DNA of 64,000 nt from Odiellus spinosus (taxonomy: Eukaryota; Arthropoda; Arachnida; Opiliones; Phalangiidae), in NCBI GenBank assembly GCA_963920705.1, contig OY987230.1:15215320-15279319 (forward strand). Reading direction: 5' to 3'. The notes beneath the pieces were generated by a model. That model was given only the letters and a program-made list of their open reading frames with translations. It was not told the DNA's origin and ran no database searches. Numbering within the stretch: the stretch's first letter is position 1; every line of letters starts with the position of its first letter. Shown piece after piece: positions 37,289 to 48,524 of this stretch. The translations under genes and the position numbers were made by a program.

Positions 37289-40200
37289 GAGAACTACAAC
37301 TTTAAAATCACGTATATGTTGTCGGTAGTGATTATGATACCAGGGAACGTAATGAAATTACTTTAAATACAATTTGGTTTATTCGAATATATATTTTACA
37401 GCAGCTAGGACTCGCAAGAATTAATCCGTACAATAGTCGAGCTACGCCATTACGAATCCATATACACCTTCTATATTCGAAACGCGACGGGGAATACACC
37501 CCAAAATTCTCGTATACGCGTTATAAAATCAACCCGATATCCCTTCCATCCAGCTTGGTAATTTGGCATAGTCATGCGCGGAATCAATTCTAATTTTCAG
37601 TTCGTATAAACCTAGTCTTTCCTAAAACTCTACCGTAGAAAGATGAGTTATCTTTCCATATGAGCGGGAAAACTCGAACTGAACTTATTACACGCGAGAT
37701 ATTAAACCACGAGGGTAAGTCATGCGTGTTGGTTACTATATGCGAGCCGTAGGATCCCCTACTGTATACGCCGACGTTATTTCCGCTCGGTTGCCTTTAT
37801 CCTATCACTCAGTCCAACACAACACGCGGAGCACAACCCCGTCGTGGGTTGGGCCACCATAAAAAGCCCTCTCGATCCAGGCATTTAAAATGGGAATGGA
37901 AAAAAAAAATACAGAAAAGTTTCGAATACGGGAAAAAAATCCCCAAAAACGAAAGTGATTATATGGGGCGGAATCGACCTTCCTTTATGATTTTTACGCC
38001 TGTTTTATCCAAAACTAGAGTGTTAATAAAGCGAAAGGCTATTGGACCTTGTCGTTTTTCATTCTCACTGCCCCTTTTCACACATTTTTCTTGGTTAATT
38101 CTTCCTTTCCGAATGTTACTTTAAGTGCGTGTGGTCTATAGCTCTTCTGTCCCCGAGATGAACGACTGAGATCAATCGGTTTTTTCTTGTTTAGGGTTTT
38201 TATATATGGCAATCTTGAAATGATATATAAATGCAACATTGACCTTTTTATAAAACGTTTCCAACTATGTCGCGATAAGCCTTTCGATAAATTCCAATTT
38301 TGTTGAAGTCAGTATTTACAAAAGGGGTGTGGAATGTTTGAGAACACTTTTTTCATTGAAGTTGTCCATAGAGACATTCAATTTTATAGATGAAATTTGA
38401 TACTTATACAAGGTTGAACGTTACGGAATTTCGTTTGGCAAGAAAAATTGAACCAAGTTTATGTTAATCCAGTATTGTGCAACAGAAAATGCAGTTTAGA
38501 TCGCCCTGAATATTCTTCTTGGAATCAAAAAGTCAATGCAGCTTTTCCGATTTTTAAAAATGAGTTAAGCCTACTTTTTGCTCACCCGATTCCCATGATG
38601 CCTTTAGAATCTATACTTTGTGCCGAATAGAATAAGCGATAATACTACGTCACAGTAATATCCAATGATGAACTTCATAGGGAAAGAAGTAGCGCGTATC
38701 TTTTGAGACAGGCGTGGGAAGCGTGAAAATGGAAAAGGCCGATCCTAGACCAATTTCGGATTTCCCCGCATCGCGCGAGCGACCCTTCTCGAAAATTCCA
38801 TCATTTTGCGAGGGGTTCGGCTCGCGTTTGCCGTGACGCGACGCCAACGCTTCTTGTTCAAACTCAATTATCGTTTTAATGAAGTGTATCTAAAGCAGAG
38901 TAATTTAGGGGACGATAAGGATGAATGTAATACATATTTTTTATTTGAGAAGAGGGTAAGGATTAAGTCATTAACGTTTGTAACTAATTTAAGGTACGAT
39001 ATAAATATGGTTTGTGATACAATTTTCCGTTGATGTACTAAATACCAACTTGGTGAAATTTCATTAATAGTTTACAAAGGCAGACAAAAATATTACAGAA
39101 AGCGAAATATGAATTGAATAAGAACGAAATTAAGCTTTTTTTACAAGTAAAAAGGCGCGTTATGTCTTGGCCCCAAATGAATTAGTATCTCAAAAAAATC
39201 CCCGATTTTACATTCTCTGTTCATTCCATGTTTTTATTAAGGTCACAAAGCCACTATAACTTCCGAATAATAAGGTATAATGAACCAGAATGTTCAATAA
39301 AGTCCAAGACGGTTAGATTTAAACAATGACAACAAAATAAGGCCAGGAATGATACAGTTTGAATGATAAATGAAGATAAGTTAAATGAATTCATAAGTAT
39401 GGGAACCAAAATACATCAAATGGTATAATAAAACAAAGATTGCGAATCTTGAACCTCGTAATCGTCTGTAATTCTAAATGTATACTATCATCCACGAAGA
39501 TCCCCGTTTTTACCTCGCAGTTTCGTGAGAGATGCGAAATAGGGGCGGACAGCATAGCGTCGGAAGTGACAGTCGCTCCTATAACACCCTCTAAACTGGA
39601 AATGGACAGGGACCCCTGAGAACATAAGGCGCGCCACACTGACTTTAAGATTGCTTTAGTCAGATTTAAATATACATACATATAAAACGCCATGGCGAGA
39701 TTGACACGCACTGTACTATTATTCCTTTCGTTACACTGCAATCCTGGGAAAACTATTTTTATTCGACTACGAAGTTTAACATTTTGTATAAATACGCTTC
39801 AAGTTTCGATGGCTTGCAAAATGTTCTTGAAGTTAAATTCCGTCTTTCATACGCTTTAATTCCTACGTACGCGAACAACTCGGCGAAGGAGTCGAAGCCT
39901 TGATGCCCGAAGCATCGGCGCGTGAAGCAAAATGTCAGAAAGTCGGCAAACAATGGTCGGCTACGCGTTTATTACATTATAGCTCGCGGGGTACAACGTG
40001 GGTTTATATTAAAAGACGGAGAGAAAAGGGCGTACATGCGGCGTCAGAAAATAGGCTACGAGAAACCACCCGTCGTTTGGTCCAACCATGCTGCAGCCAT
40101 TCATCTCTGCCTGCTGCTGAGACGTAGCACCGTTCTACGTTGTAGTCGGTCTATGTATACTAAATGGTGAAAAAGACCGAACGCCGAGAGTTCGCGGGAG

Positions 40201-40517
40201 GTTTTTGAGGTTAAAATCGTTTCTTCGCCTCGCTTCGATACGCCAAGACGCAATCCTTTTTATAAAACATCTTCCGCGATCCATCCAGGAAAGATTGATT
40301 TGATGTCTGCTCCTTTTGGAAGGTTCATAACCGACTACATTTTCACTGTATGCGGTCCATTTGGAGGGAGTTCGAAGACATTAGAAATTTTCTTCGCTGA
40401 AGTTTTGAGTAACGGATATCATTAATTTTGAGCAGTTATCCTCGTGGAATATAGAGCTTTGACTAGAGTATATTACGATTGATGTCAGTATATGGTCAAT
40501 ATTCAAACTCTCTGACG
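37289..40517. other. Non-coding stretch, no gene recognised
   Basis: Several 60-116 codon open frames (for example 37849-38124 and 39391-39741) show no family signature or splice context that I can recognise. GC-richer patches lie at 38690-38860 and 39880-40260. Confidence 0.4.
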
Positions 40518-40910
40518 TTTCTTCGCCTTCAATCAATTTTCAAATTCCCTGACCTTTCTTCGCCTTCAGTCAATTTTCAAATTCCCTGACCTTTCTTCGC
40601 CTTCAATCAATTTTCAAATTCATGGATCTTTGGAACAAATTTTTCAAATTGGAGATTTGGCAACAGTTTTAAGTTTTCCAGACTGATTTTTTTGAACCAG
40701 GCCTTGGGGACCATTTTCGGAATGGCATACAATAAATCTATCCATGTTTTCAAAGTTCCCAGACTGTGGAATTGTCCGGTTATCAAAGTTCCACACTATA
40801 GAACTGTCCATGTTTTCAAATCGCCAGACCATGGGAACTTATCCAATTTCCCAGACTTTGAGGCAGTTTTAAGGACCTAAGAACCATTTCAAATACTTTT
40901 CGTGTTTCCA
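40518..40910. repeat. F5-like block with three 37-bp tandem units at its left
   Basis: TTTCTTCGCCTTCAATCAAT begins units at 40518, 40555 and 40592, each ending AAATTCCCTGACC except the last. Further right are diverged F5 subunits (AAGTTCCCAGACTGTGGAA, TTCCCAGACTTTG). Confidence 0.7.
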
Positions 40911-41916
40911 AGTTTTCTACTTAAAATATTTAAATCTAGCCTCACAAATTTCAAATTCCTATGATGTGAAAAATGAGCGTCACTCAATAATACGACACCA
41001 ATCTAAAAATGCTACCCCCATGTCTAAGAACATTCCATAATAGAGAACTTATATAAACCTCAAATTTCTACGTCACATCCTCTTATATCTTTATCATCAT
41101 ATCCTACTGGCAATATTTCAATAGGTGCACTCGCAACCAGACGCCAGTTTTGGCAATTGAATGACGTTATTCTTTTTTCCCGTTGGCCAAATAATGGCTA
41201 CCTGTATAGTAGCTAGTACGCAAGTAGCATCAAGCACGTTGTACTCCCAAGATAGGACACCATGCACGCAGCAAAGGGTTCTTTAGTCGATGGAATCCCG
41301 GCACCTGCTTTCCCCTTTCTCAACAAAAGGGGAGTCCAGCACCACAGCGCGCCATAAGGGGGAATCCCTTGGTATATACTAAACCTCCCAGGAGTTAACG
41401 ATAAAAGCGGCGGTCTGAGTCGGCCATCTTATTGCCGCCTCAACGTGTTATGACCCCCATATTCTATCCCTTCTGCTTGCATGTGCCCCAAAGGATAATT
41501 TGTTCAACCTCTTGTTGAATCTCGAAAAAAAAAAAAAAAAAAAAAAAGGAGGTGGGGGACAGGTGGGTTTTAGCATAACAAAAAACCCCAAAATGTATCA
41601 TCCTTTTACGGTCTTCAGGGGGCCCTCGAGGGTCGTTTTGGTTATTAGCCTTAGGGAAGATGATGGCGTGAAGCTTTGCAGGTATATTTTTCTAGTCTGT
41701 GGGATTTCTAAAGTTTTGCCGCTTTTTCTTGCCGTCACAGACAAATTTTGCTTTCGTGACCTTTAGGCTCGTAGATGTTTGTTGAAGTATATTGAATTTT
41801 TATCTGATGATCTTGAGAAAGTTTGCAATTAAGTTATAAGGATTAAGTTACAAGACTTAGTACATGTAAACTATGAACTTGTTAATGCTGAACTCAAGAA
41901 ATCTGTGGGAAATATC

Positions 41917-42065
41917 AGGGTCAGACACTTTTGAATTCGCTGTACACTGAGTTCAGCTTTGACAGTGCATTGAATTCGAACTCTGATGAACTCTGAGTTC
42001 AGCTTTGATAGTGCAAAGAGTTCTAAAATTTTGTACACCTGAGTTTGTGAGTGTCTGCCCCCTCG
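41917..42065. mobile_element. F2 element, copy 2
   Basis: Starts CAGGGTCAGACACTTTTG and ends GAGTGTCTGCCCCCTCG. It shares the inner motifs GAATTCGCTGTACACTGAG and TGAACTCTGAGTTCAGC with the copy at 19423-19584, in inverse orientation. The flanks GGGAAATA and GGGAAACA suggest a decayed target duplication. Confidence 0.75.
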
Positions 42066-42245
42066 GGGAAACACCTTAGAGATTTGAAAATTTAAGGGGA
42101 GAAGCTTAGAAATTGGAAATTTTGGGGGAAAAGCTTAGAAATTTGAAAATTTCTGGTGAAAATCCTTAGGAATTTGAAAATATTTAATTTTAACCTTAAG
42201 TATTGAAGAAGTAGTTACTGGCTTCTTTATTTTGAACACGAGTAT

Positions 42246-42430
42246 ATATCTACCAAAATTAAAACTAATTACGTAATTATATGTTTGTTTGTGAATATAT
42301 ATTATACACAGAATGAAGAAGAAAAATAAATATCTTCAATATCTACGTAATTAAAACTAATTACGTAATTATATGTTTGTTTGTGAATATATATTATACA
42401 AAGAATGAAGAAGAAAAATAAATATCTTCA
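42246..42430. repeat. ~92-bp tandem duplication
   Basis: Two copies of an AT-rich unit (ATTAAAACTAATTACGTAAT, AAGAAGAAAAATAAATATC), the second starting at 42339. They differ near CTACCAAAA/CTACGTAA and at one base in TATACACAG/TATACAAAG. Confidence 0.85.
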
Positions 42431-43551
42431 ATATCTACACTTGGAATTCCAAAATGTTTTCAAAAAAGTAATAAATTTAAAGTATTCTAATTATATTAGG
42501 TACGTTTTCGCAAGGAGAGTTCCACCTAACTATGTAGTAACCATATAGGAGCTCTTCCGTCATAAATACGGAGTTGAAATGCCTATGTTTTTAAGTTTAT
42601 TTTCGAATGAGTACGCGTCGTAAAAATTAAATAGGCTAATCACCCCGTCTTTGATTGAGTGGCGGTTAAGATCCGCCCATCTCTTATCTTAAATGGGGAC
42701 TTTTTCTTTCTCAAAGGACTCCTTATTTTATGATAAGATTTCCCCCTATCGGGTCGCGTCCCCCATTCTGGCTTCAACTTTCACCATTTTACTTCCCCGG
42801 CCCAAAGATATCTAGCTTTTTTCATATCAATTAAAATAAGAAAGGAAAAATAATCTCTCAGACGGATTAGAGTCAAAGAATAAAATCTGTTTCCCCATGC
42901 GTATAAAGTACTTAATTTATTTCTCTTCTTTGTGCATAATAATAATTCAAATCATAACTGAATAGATTATAATAACATGAAACTTTAATTAAATGAAAAA
43001 TATAATTTAATTTAATTTTCAAACGATTTTTCTATTAAATTTAAATGTACATTACATTTGGGGTAAACTTGATTGTGTTCTAAATGAGAGCTCATTTTAA
43101 AACATTTTAATTTTTTGACTAGTTACTAGTAATGCAAACATTATCCCTTTAATAGTATACTAAATGTATAATCTTTAAAAGTTTCCCAAAACTAATTACC
43201 AAGATTTTAAATAAAAATGAGGTTTAAATCAGGATTAATACGATAAAATGTATATACACTTTAAATCGAACTCATCTACACCTTTTCTTCAACACCGATA
43301 CATGGCCTATAAGACTAATTCTTTTGCAAAACTAATTATCTTTTCAAATTACGTTTAATCACGTTGAGTTTAAAAACTAAAAAAAAAAAAAAATTGATTA
43401 ATTTTCCACTGGTATAGTAATTTTCTAAAGTTGATGAATGATAAATTCCAATATTGTTGATTGAATGAGCCGCGAGATATCTCAATTAATTAATCAAAAA
43501 GAAATATATTTTTGGTATAGTAAGTATGGGAAGAAAAAAAGAGGGCATAGG
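42431..43551. other. AT-rich stretch, no gene recognised
   Basis: No open frame of note and no recognisable repeat beyond short A and T runs. Confidence 0.5.
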
Positions 43552-44173
43552 TTAAAGGGACGGTGAAGAGGAAAATGATTTCATTATTTTATCGATTTTT
43601 CTATTAAAAAAAGACTTGTTTGTGTATTCTGCAAATGTCTCTGAATTGTGCAAAAGATTCAGATTTATGCGTTGAATTTAAAGGAAAACCACCCACCAAT
43701 CAAAAGACTCCTCACCTTAGGCTTCATTGGATTATTTTAAGGATTCTACTAAATTAAAAATAAGACTTGTTCGGACTTGCTCTATGTATTAAAACATTCT
43801 GCAAATGTCTTTGAATTGTTAAAAAAAAAACGGAAAAGATTCAGATTTGGGCGTTGAATTAAAAGGAGAACCTACAAGCAATCAAAAGATTAGGCTGCGT
43901 TGTCGTACGCACGATTGTGCGCGTGAAAATAATCGAGAACGAGATTTAAGGCGAATCTAATAACGTACAGCAGCAAGTGTCGCGGGGATTTTATTAAGCC
44001 AAAAAGGTGGTTTGTCTTTTGATTGGTCGGAGGTACTCCTTTTAATTGCATGCCAAATTTACAAAATTTACTTCTAAAAAAAAAAATCAGGAACCAATTA
44101 ATTCGCAAACATGTCTTACTTTTAGAAGCAGAATCAATAAAAAACTTAATTTTATTCTTCACCCTCCCTTTAA
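43552..44173. mobile_element. 622-bp TTAA-flanked non-autonomous transposon
   Basis: The left end TTAAAGGGACGGTGAAGAGG and the right end, read inward, TTAAAGGGAGGGTGAAGAAT are inverted repeats starting in TTAA, as expected for elements that duplicate TTAA (piggyBac-like, Kolobok-like). Inside, a ~130-base segment is present twice (43613-43732 and 43764-43895: TTCTGCAAATGTCT, AAAGATTCAGATTT, CAATCAAAAGA). Non-coding. Confidence 0.8.
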
Positions 44174-45170
44174 AGAAAAAACCAGTTTAACCACGCGGTA
44201 ATCTAAAAGTTGAAAAATTATTTTTCGTTTAGAAATGAAATGTTAAGGGGGAGATTTTTCGTTAGGCTCAAATTAAAAAAAAATATCAACGAGTAGTTTG
44301 GCTACTAACCCGATTTTAAAACATTTTTTTCTTCTTTTTCTAAGCTTTATCACTCAATCAATTTCTTATAATTAAAATATATATATTATATAATATATAT
44401 TTAAATGTTGAATAAGGGGCTATACCACATTAAATAAATTTTATTTTTCCCTAATAGTTCGATTAAAGTATTTTAGTTTTGAAAGGGTTCAACAGAACTT
44501 GTTTAGATTAATACTGTTTGTAATAATTAATATACCGGTACTGATTTGGAAAAAAAAATTAGGTTATACAATATAAAAGCGGGTATTTTCTATATTATTT
44601 GGAATGAAAAGATTTGGGAAATTATGTAATTAAAACTAGCCAATCAGCGTCAATCATTAATGTTCAATTAGATTATTTCTTTTGTCCATTATCAATATTA
44701 TATTCTCTTAGAATTGTAATTCAATTTTGCACCAAGCCTAACCAGTTGAGTTTATATTAGAGTTTTAAAAAGGCCTTTTTATTATTACAGTAATTTAGTA
44801 ATTTAGAATTTTAAACTTTTGGATTAAAAGTAATTAAATTGCTAAAAGAGGTCAAATTTAGACGTTTTAAATCGTTTATAATTACGGTAATTTTAGAGGT
44901 CTAGCTACAGTCATCATTTGACGTTTTATGTTCAGAGAAATAGGGTTTTGCGAAATCTCTAATTAGTGCCCAAAATTTTCAATACCAAAATGAAAGTCTT
45001 TACGATTTTAATTAGGTATAGTTAATCTTATTCCAAACGTTTCTTTAAACCATTCCCGCTAGGAATTTTAAGCCTAATTTCTTGTTGGTAGTCCCCTTTG
45101 ACCCCCTCCCTTCAATGCGGGTAACGGAAGTAAAGCTCAACATACAGCGCCATCTATCTCACTATTCACT
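44174..45170. other. AT-rich flank of the LTR element, no gene recognised
   Basis: Very AT-rich, with (AT)n at 44380-44402. CAGCGCCATCTA at 45146-45157 is the complement of a CTCF-like core; function unknown. Confidence 0.5.
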
Positions 45171-45174
45171 AGCA

Positions 45175-46486
45175 TGTAACGAGTGATTTAAGGTATAATC
45201 AAAATTAACCCATTATAATTATTAAATTCATAGAAATCTTAAATCTCTCGTTCTCTTAAAATAATATTAGCAGAATACATTAGAATAGAATACAGGTTAT
45301 CTCCTTTTCTTATGCCTGTTTCTAAGCGCTGGCGCTTAGTCCATGCAGGTGTAAGAAGAATCCAAAAATTCAATCGAGGGTGGGTCAGCGTTGCTAGAGC
45401 TCAGCACGTTGACCAACCCCATCATGTAGATATTTCCCCGCTTGCCCCTACTATGATTTACCAACTTCTCTTTCCCTTTTGCAATAAAAATAAAATAACG
45501 TTGCCAGGTTAAACACGTAGCGGGGGGTAGCTTTGAATGCACTTGAATATTCGCGAAATCAATTCTCGGAATGATTATATTCCAAAATGAAAAAGTAAAA
45601 GGTTCGAAAGTGAGAAATTGGCGCGAAAAAGACACGTGGGCAAGATGACGTAGGTTGACCAGGTGTTGATATGAAAAACTGGAACGACCAAGAAGATGAG
45701 ATAGGAATAAGAAAAAAAGGAGATCGAAGAGTTTCTCGATATGTAACTTTGGAGGAAGGTCAAGAAGGTTTTTATGAAAACTTAGACCATCTCCCGTAGT
45801 ACCCTACGATTTGGAACGGGAACCACGCGGACCAAAAATAGTACCATGCCGTCGTCCCAGAACCGAGTCATCTAAGCGGACATCTTTATCGTTTCTATCA
45901 TGATAATGGATCTAAGAAAATCCATCTACCTAAAACCTACGCGATCACATCGCGATAGTTTCTCCCAATTTTGGGATTAAATTCAATTCCGTGTTTTTGT
46001 GTTTGTGCGCGCACACAGGATCTCCCATCAGGATGAACTCCTCTCTTTCGGAACATATAAGTATCAAGTTAACAATTTCGATTAGAAGTTATATTTTGTT
46101 AATGGGTTAAGTCTTGATATATGTTGTTAGTGTATTTATTTTGTGTTAGTGTTTTTATTGTGTTAGTGTATTTCATTTTATTTTGGTTAGGGATATAAAG
46201 GGCAGATATTAGTTAGTATACGTACGTATTAGTTTAGTTGTTAATTTAAGGTTTGTATTAGAAGTGTGATAATTAAATTTTAGTTTTTGATTTGGCAACG
46301 TATAAAAATAGTTTCCATTATTTAAATATAAATTAAATCCCTAGACAACTAACGAGCCAACCAATTATCTTTTCCCACCGCAAGCCCCAATAGTGAACAC
46401 TTAGCGGATACCCGGACCATGATATATCTATAGATTAACTTAAATTTTTAGTCAAGGAAAAGAAACCTAGTTAAAATTTCCTTACA
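45175..46486 (+). repeat. 5' LTR (1312 bp)
   Basis: Begins TGTAACGAGTG and ends CCTTACA, the terminal five bases being inverted repeats (TGTAA/TTACA). It matches 52478-53789 at a constant offset of 7303 with no difference noticed. Candidate TATA boxes are GATATAAAG near 46192-46200 and TATAAAAATA at 46301-46310. Short open frames inside both LTRs are identical simply because the LTRs are identical. Confidence 0.96.
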
Positions 46487-46488
46487 AA

Positions 46489-46506
46489 TGGGGGCCCTTA
46501 GCCGAG
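46489..46506 (+). promoter_or_regulatory. Candidate primer binding site
   Basis: TGGGGGCCCTTAGCCGAG starts two bases after the LTR. TGG is the expected complement of a tRNA CCA end. The first seven bases match the tRNA-Pro type site used by some retroviruses, but the rest does not match a tRNA I recognise. Confidence 0.45.
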
Positions 46507-46829
46507 ATTTTCATGTATATATACATATATAGTTCAGTTTTCAAAATTCTTAGTATTTTTTTTTAATCTGTTTAACTAACTCAGTGGTTAAATTACGTTG
46601 CAGAGTAACTCACATAGTACGGATAACCAATACCTAGTATTATTGTTTTTAATTTCAGGCATATATTTTTTTTTTGGGTTTTGTTTTGTTATAATTATAT
46701 TGATATGACCTTTCCAGACAATATTTTAATTAACCCCGATTTGCCCATACAAATATAATTATTTTCCTATTGATTTTAAAAGTCCCACCATATCGGAACA
46801 CGATCCCTACTTAGGTATAAATATTTTAT

Positions 46830-48524
46830 ATGAATAGTAAAAGTGACCAAGCTCATAAAGCCTTTAGCGATCGTCTTCGATCACAACGGTTAGATAATCG
46901 TAATATTCGTAGAGAATCTCTCCCTATAAAAAAACCTAAAAGTAACCCAAAAGGTAAAACTACCGTATCAAAACCCGCCAATATGGCTGATAGTAATAGC
47001 TCCTCGCGAAATACGTCACCCTCTAGAATTTCTGGACCTTCCACATCGCAACAGTCTAACACCCCCCCTACTACCAATTTGCCCGGGAGCTTCCCTCCTT
47101 TCTCGTTAGCTCCAACCACGCCGGCTCAAAATACACCTCCAGGGGCTAACCAAGTTTTACCACCCCCTCCAGGCCCGGCCACGATGCCTAATTCTACGCC
47201 ACCGGCTCCCTCTGGTACGACTAGTTCGGCTCCCGTAGTAATTCCAGGGGATGTTTTAACTCAAATTATGAATCAGCTTTCCTTTCTCTCAGCCCAAAAT
47301 CAACAATTTGCGGCCATGTTTGCTAATTTACACGCCACAACTCCGCCGCCTGGGAATCTTCCGAATGCCCCATCTCAAAATGTATTAGGCCCAGCCATTA
47401 ACCCAGTATTGCCCTCTACCCAACAGGTTGGGATAACTCCAGTGTTGCCAGTTATTACGCAAGTTAATCCACCTCCAGCGCCTCTTATCACTTTAGTTCC
47501 GACCCCTAGTCAAAGTAGCGCGGCCCTAGGATCCACTAGCCAGCCTTCGGGCAGTGTTACCAACTTTTCTGTTACGTCAGCCAATAGCACCACCCCGTTA
47601 ACTCAACCTGGCATGTACTGCCCGCCGACCACGCCATTTATGTTTTCTAACCCACTACCCGCCCCCACGTATGCCGGGAATCCCACAGATTCTGGCCCGA
47701 AACTATTTTTGCGCAGGGTTAAACAAATGCGAATTACGTACAACGTTCCCGAAAACATATTTATTCAGCAATGGGTCCCTACTCTGTTAACAGGCCCTGC
47801 TCTAGATTGGTTTAGTATTAACAATGATTTGAGCCCTTTTAGTGATCTAGCGACGTTCGAAACGGCGTTACGTACACGATTCGAGAGAAAGGAAAACGAT
47901 GAGCACGTTAAGGCAAAAATTAGCGATAGATTCCAAAGAGCTCAAGAAAGCGTACATGAGTACGCGGAAGCTATATTAAAACTATGTGGCCAATTAGTGA
48001 AACCCCCTAATGACACTAAGCAGATTAAATATGTTTTAAGGAATATTCGGGAGGACATTAAGCCTTATCTTGAAACGAAAAAGTACACTACCCTTAGAGA
48101 TTTGTTAGACGACGCCTCCGGTGTTGAAAGATCGGTAAACAAACAAAAACGGAGTGTCGTAAACCCTAACGTTTCTGCCCCTTACAATACCTCCTCTAAT
48201 AGTTCGAAAAACCAAGGCAGCTCATCCTCTAGCCAGTGGAGACGATCCAACGACCCTCCGACCAATAATTATCGCCCCCCTGGAAATACCCCTTCAAACG
48301 CACACACACAACCAAAAGCCCCGGCCTACAGTAATAGTAACCGACAGGCGTGGGTACCAACTTGCCATGAGTGCGGCCAAACTGGACATCTTCGCCCGGA
48401 CTGCCCCCGTCGGGTTCCCTATGACGCTAGACAGTCCAACTATCGTAATTCTAACAATACTGATTCGGGAAACGCGAATCGGGCTGGCGCCAACGGGGTA
48501 AGCAACCAGTCTGTTCCGCAATAA
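46830..48524 (+). CDS. gag: Gag polyprotein of the Ty3/gypsy element
   Basis: 564 residues from ATG at 46830. The first ~270 residues are a low-complexity Pro/Ser/Thr/Asn-rich region. Residues ~280-435 look like a retrotransposon gag/capsid domain (GPALDWFSINN, FETALRTRFERKEND, then a helical C-terminal half ending near SGVERSVNKQK). A single CCHC zinc knuckle lies at Cys512-Cys515-His520-Cys525 (CHECGQTGHLRPDCP), expected to bind the genomic RNA. By family, Gag assembles the cytoplasmic virus-like particle in which reverse transcription occurs. The frame ends at TAA 48522-48524, overlapping the open pol frame by about 60 bases in the -1 register. No frame-breaking lesion is seen. Confidence 0.95.
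   Translation: MNSKSDQAHKAFSDRLRSQRLDNRNIRRESLPIKKPKSNPKGKTTVSKPANMADSNSSSRNTSPSRISGPSTSQQSNTPPTTNLPGSFPPFSLAPTTPAQNTPPGANQVLPPPPGPATMPNSTPPAPSGTTSSAPVVIPGDVLTQIMNQLSFLSAQNQQFAAMFANLHATTPPPGNLPNAPSQNVLGPAINPVLPSTQQVGITPVLPVITQVNPPPAPLITLVPTPSQSSAALGSTSQPSGSVTNFSVTSANSTTPLTQPGMYCPPTTPFMFSNPLPAPTYAGNPTDSGPKLFLRRVKQMRITYNVPENIFIQQWVPTLLTGPALDWFSINNDLSPFSDLATFETALRTRFERKENDEHVKAKISDRFQRAQESVHEYAEAILKLCGQLVKPPNDTKQIKYVLRNIREDIKPYLETKKYTTLRDLLDDASGVERSVNKQKRSVVNPNVSAPYNTSSNSSKNQGSSSSSQWRRSNDPPTNNYRPPGNTPSNAHTQPKAPAYSNSNRQAWVPTCHECGQTGHLRPDCPRRVPYDARQSNYRNSNNTDSGNANRAGANGVSNQSVPQ
48467..48473 (+). promoter_or_regulatory. Predicted -1 ribosomal frameshift site (GGGAAAC)
   Basis: The heptamer has the form X XXY YYZ and is correctly phased in gag (G GGA AAC, gag codons at 48468 and 48471). 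Slipping back one base puts the ribosome in the pol frame. The pol frame is open only from 48464, three bases before the heptamer, because TGA at 48461-48463 closes it. A possible stem pairs 48480-48487 with 48506-48513 (two G-U pairs), six bases downstream, which is normal spacing for a stimulatory structure. Function is inferred from position. Confidence 0.78.

Noticed and set aside
45312-45763. Short frames in the LTRs, identical in both LTRs
   Set aside because: Identity follows from LTR identity; no codon or domain evidence.
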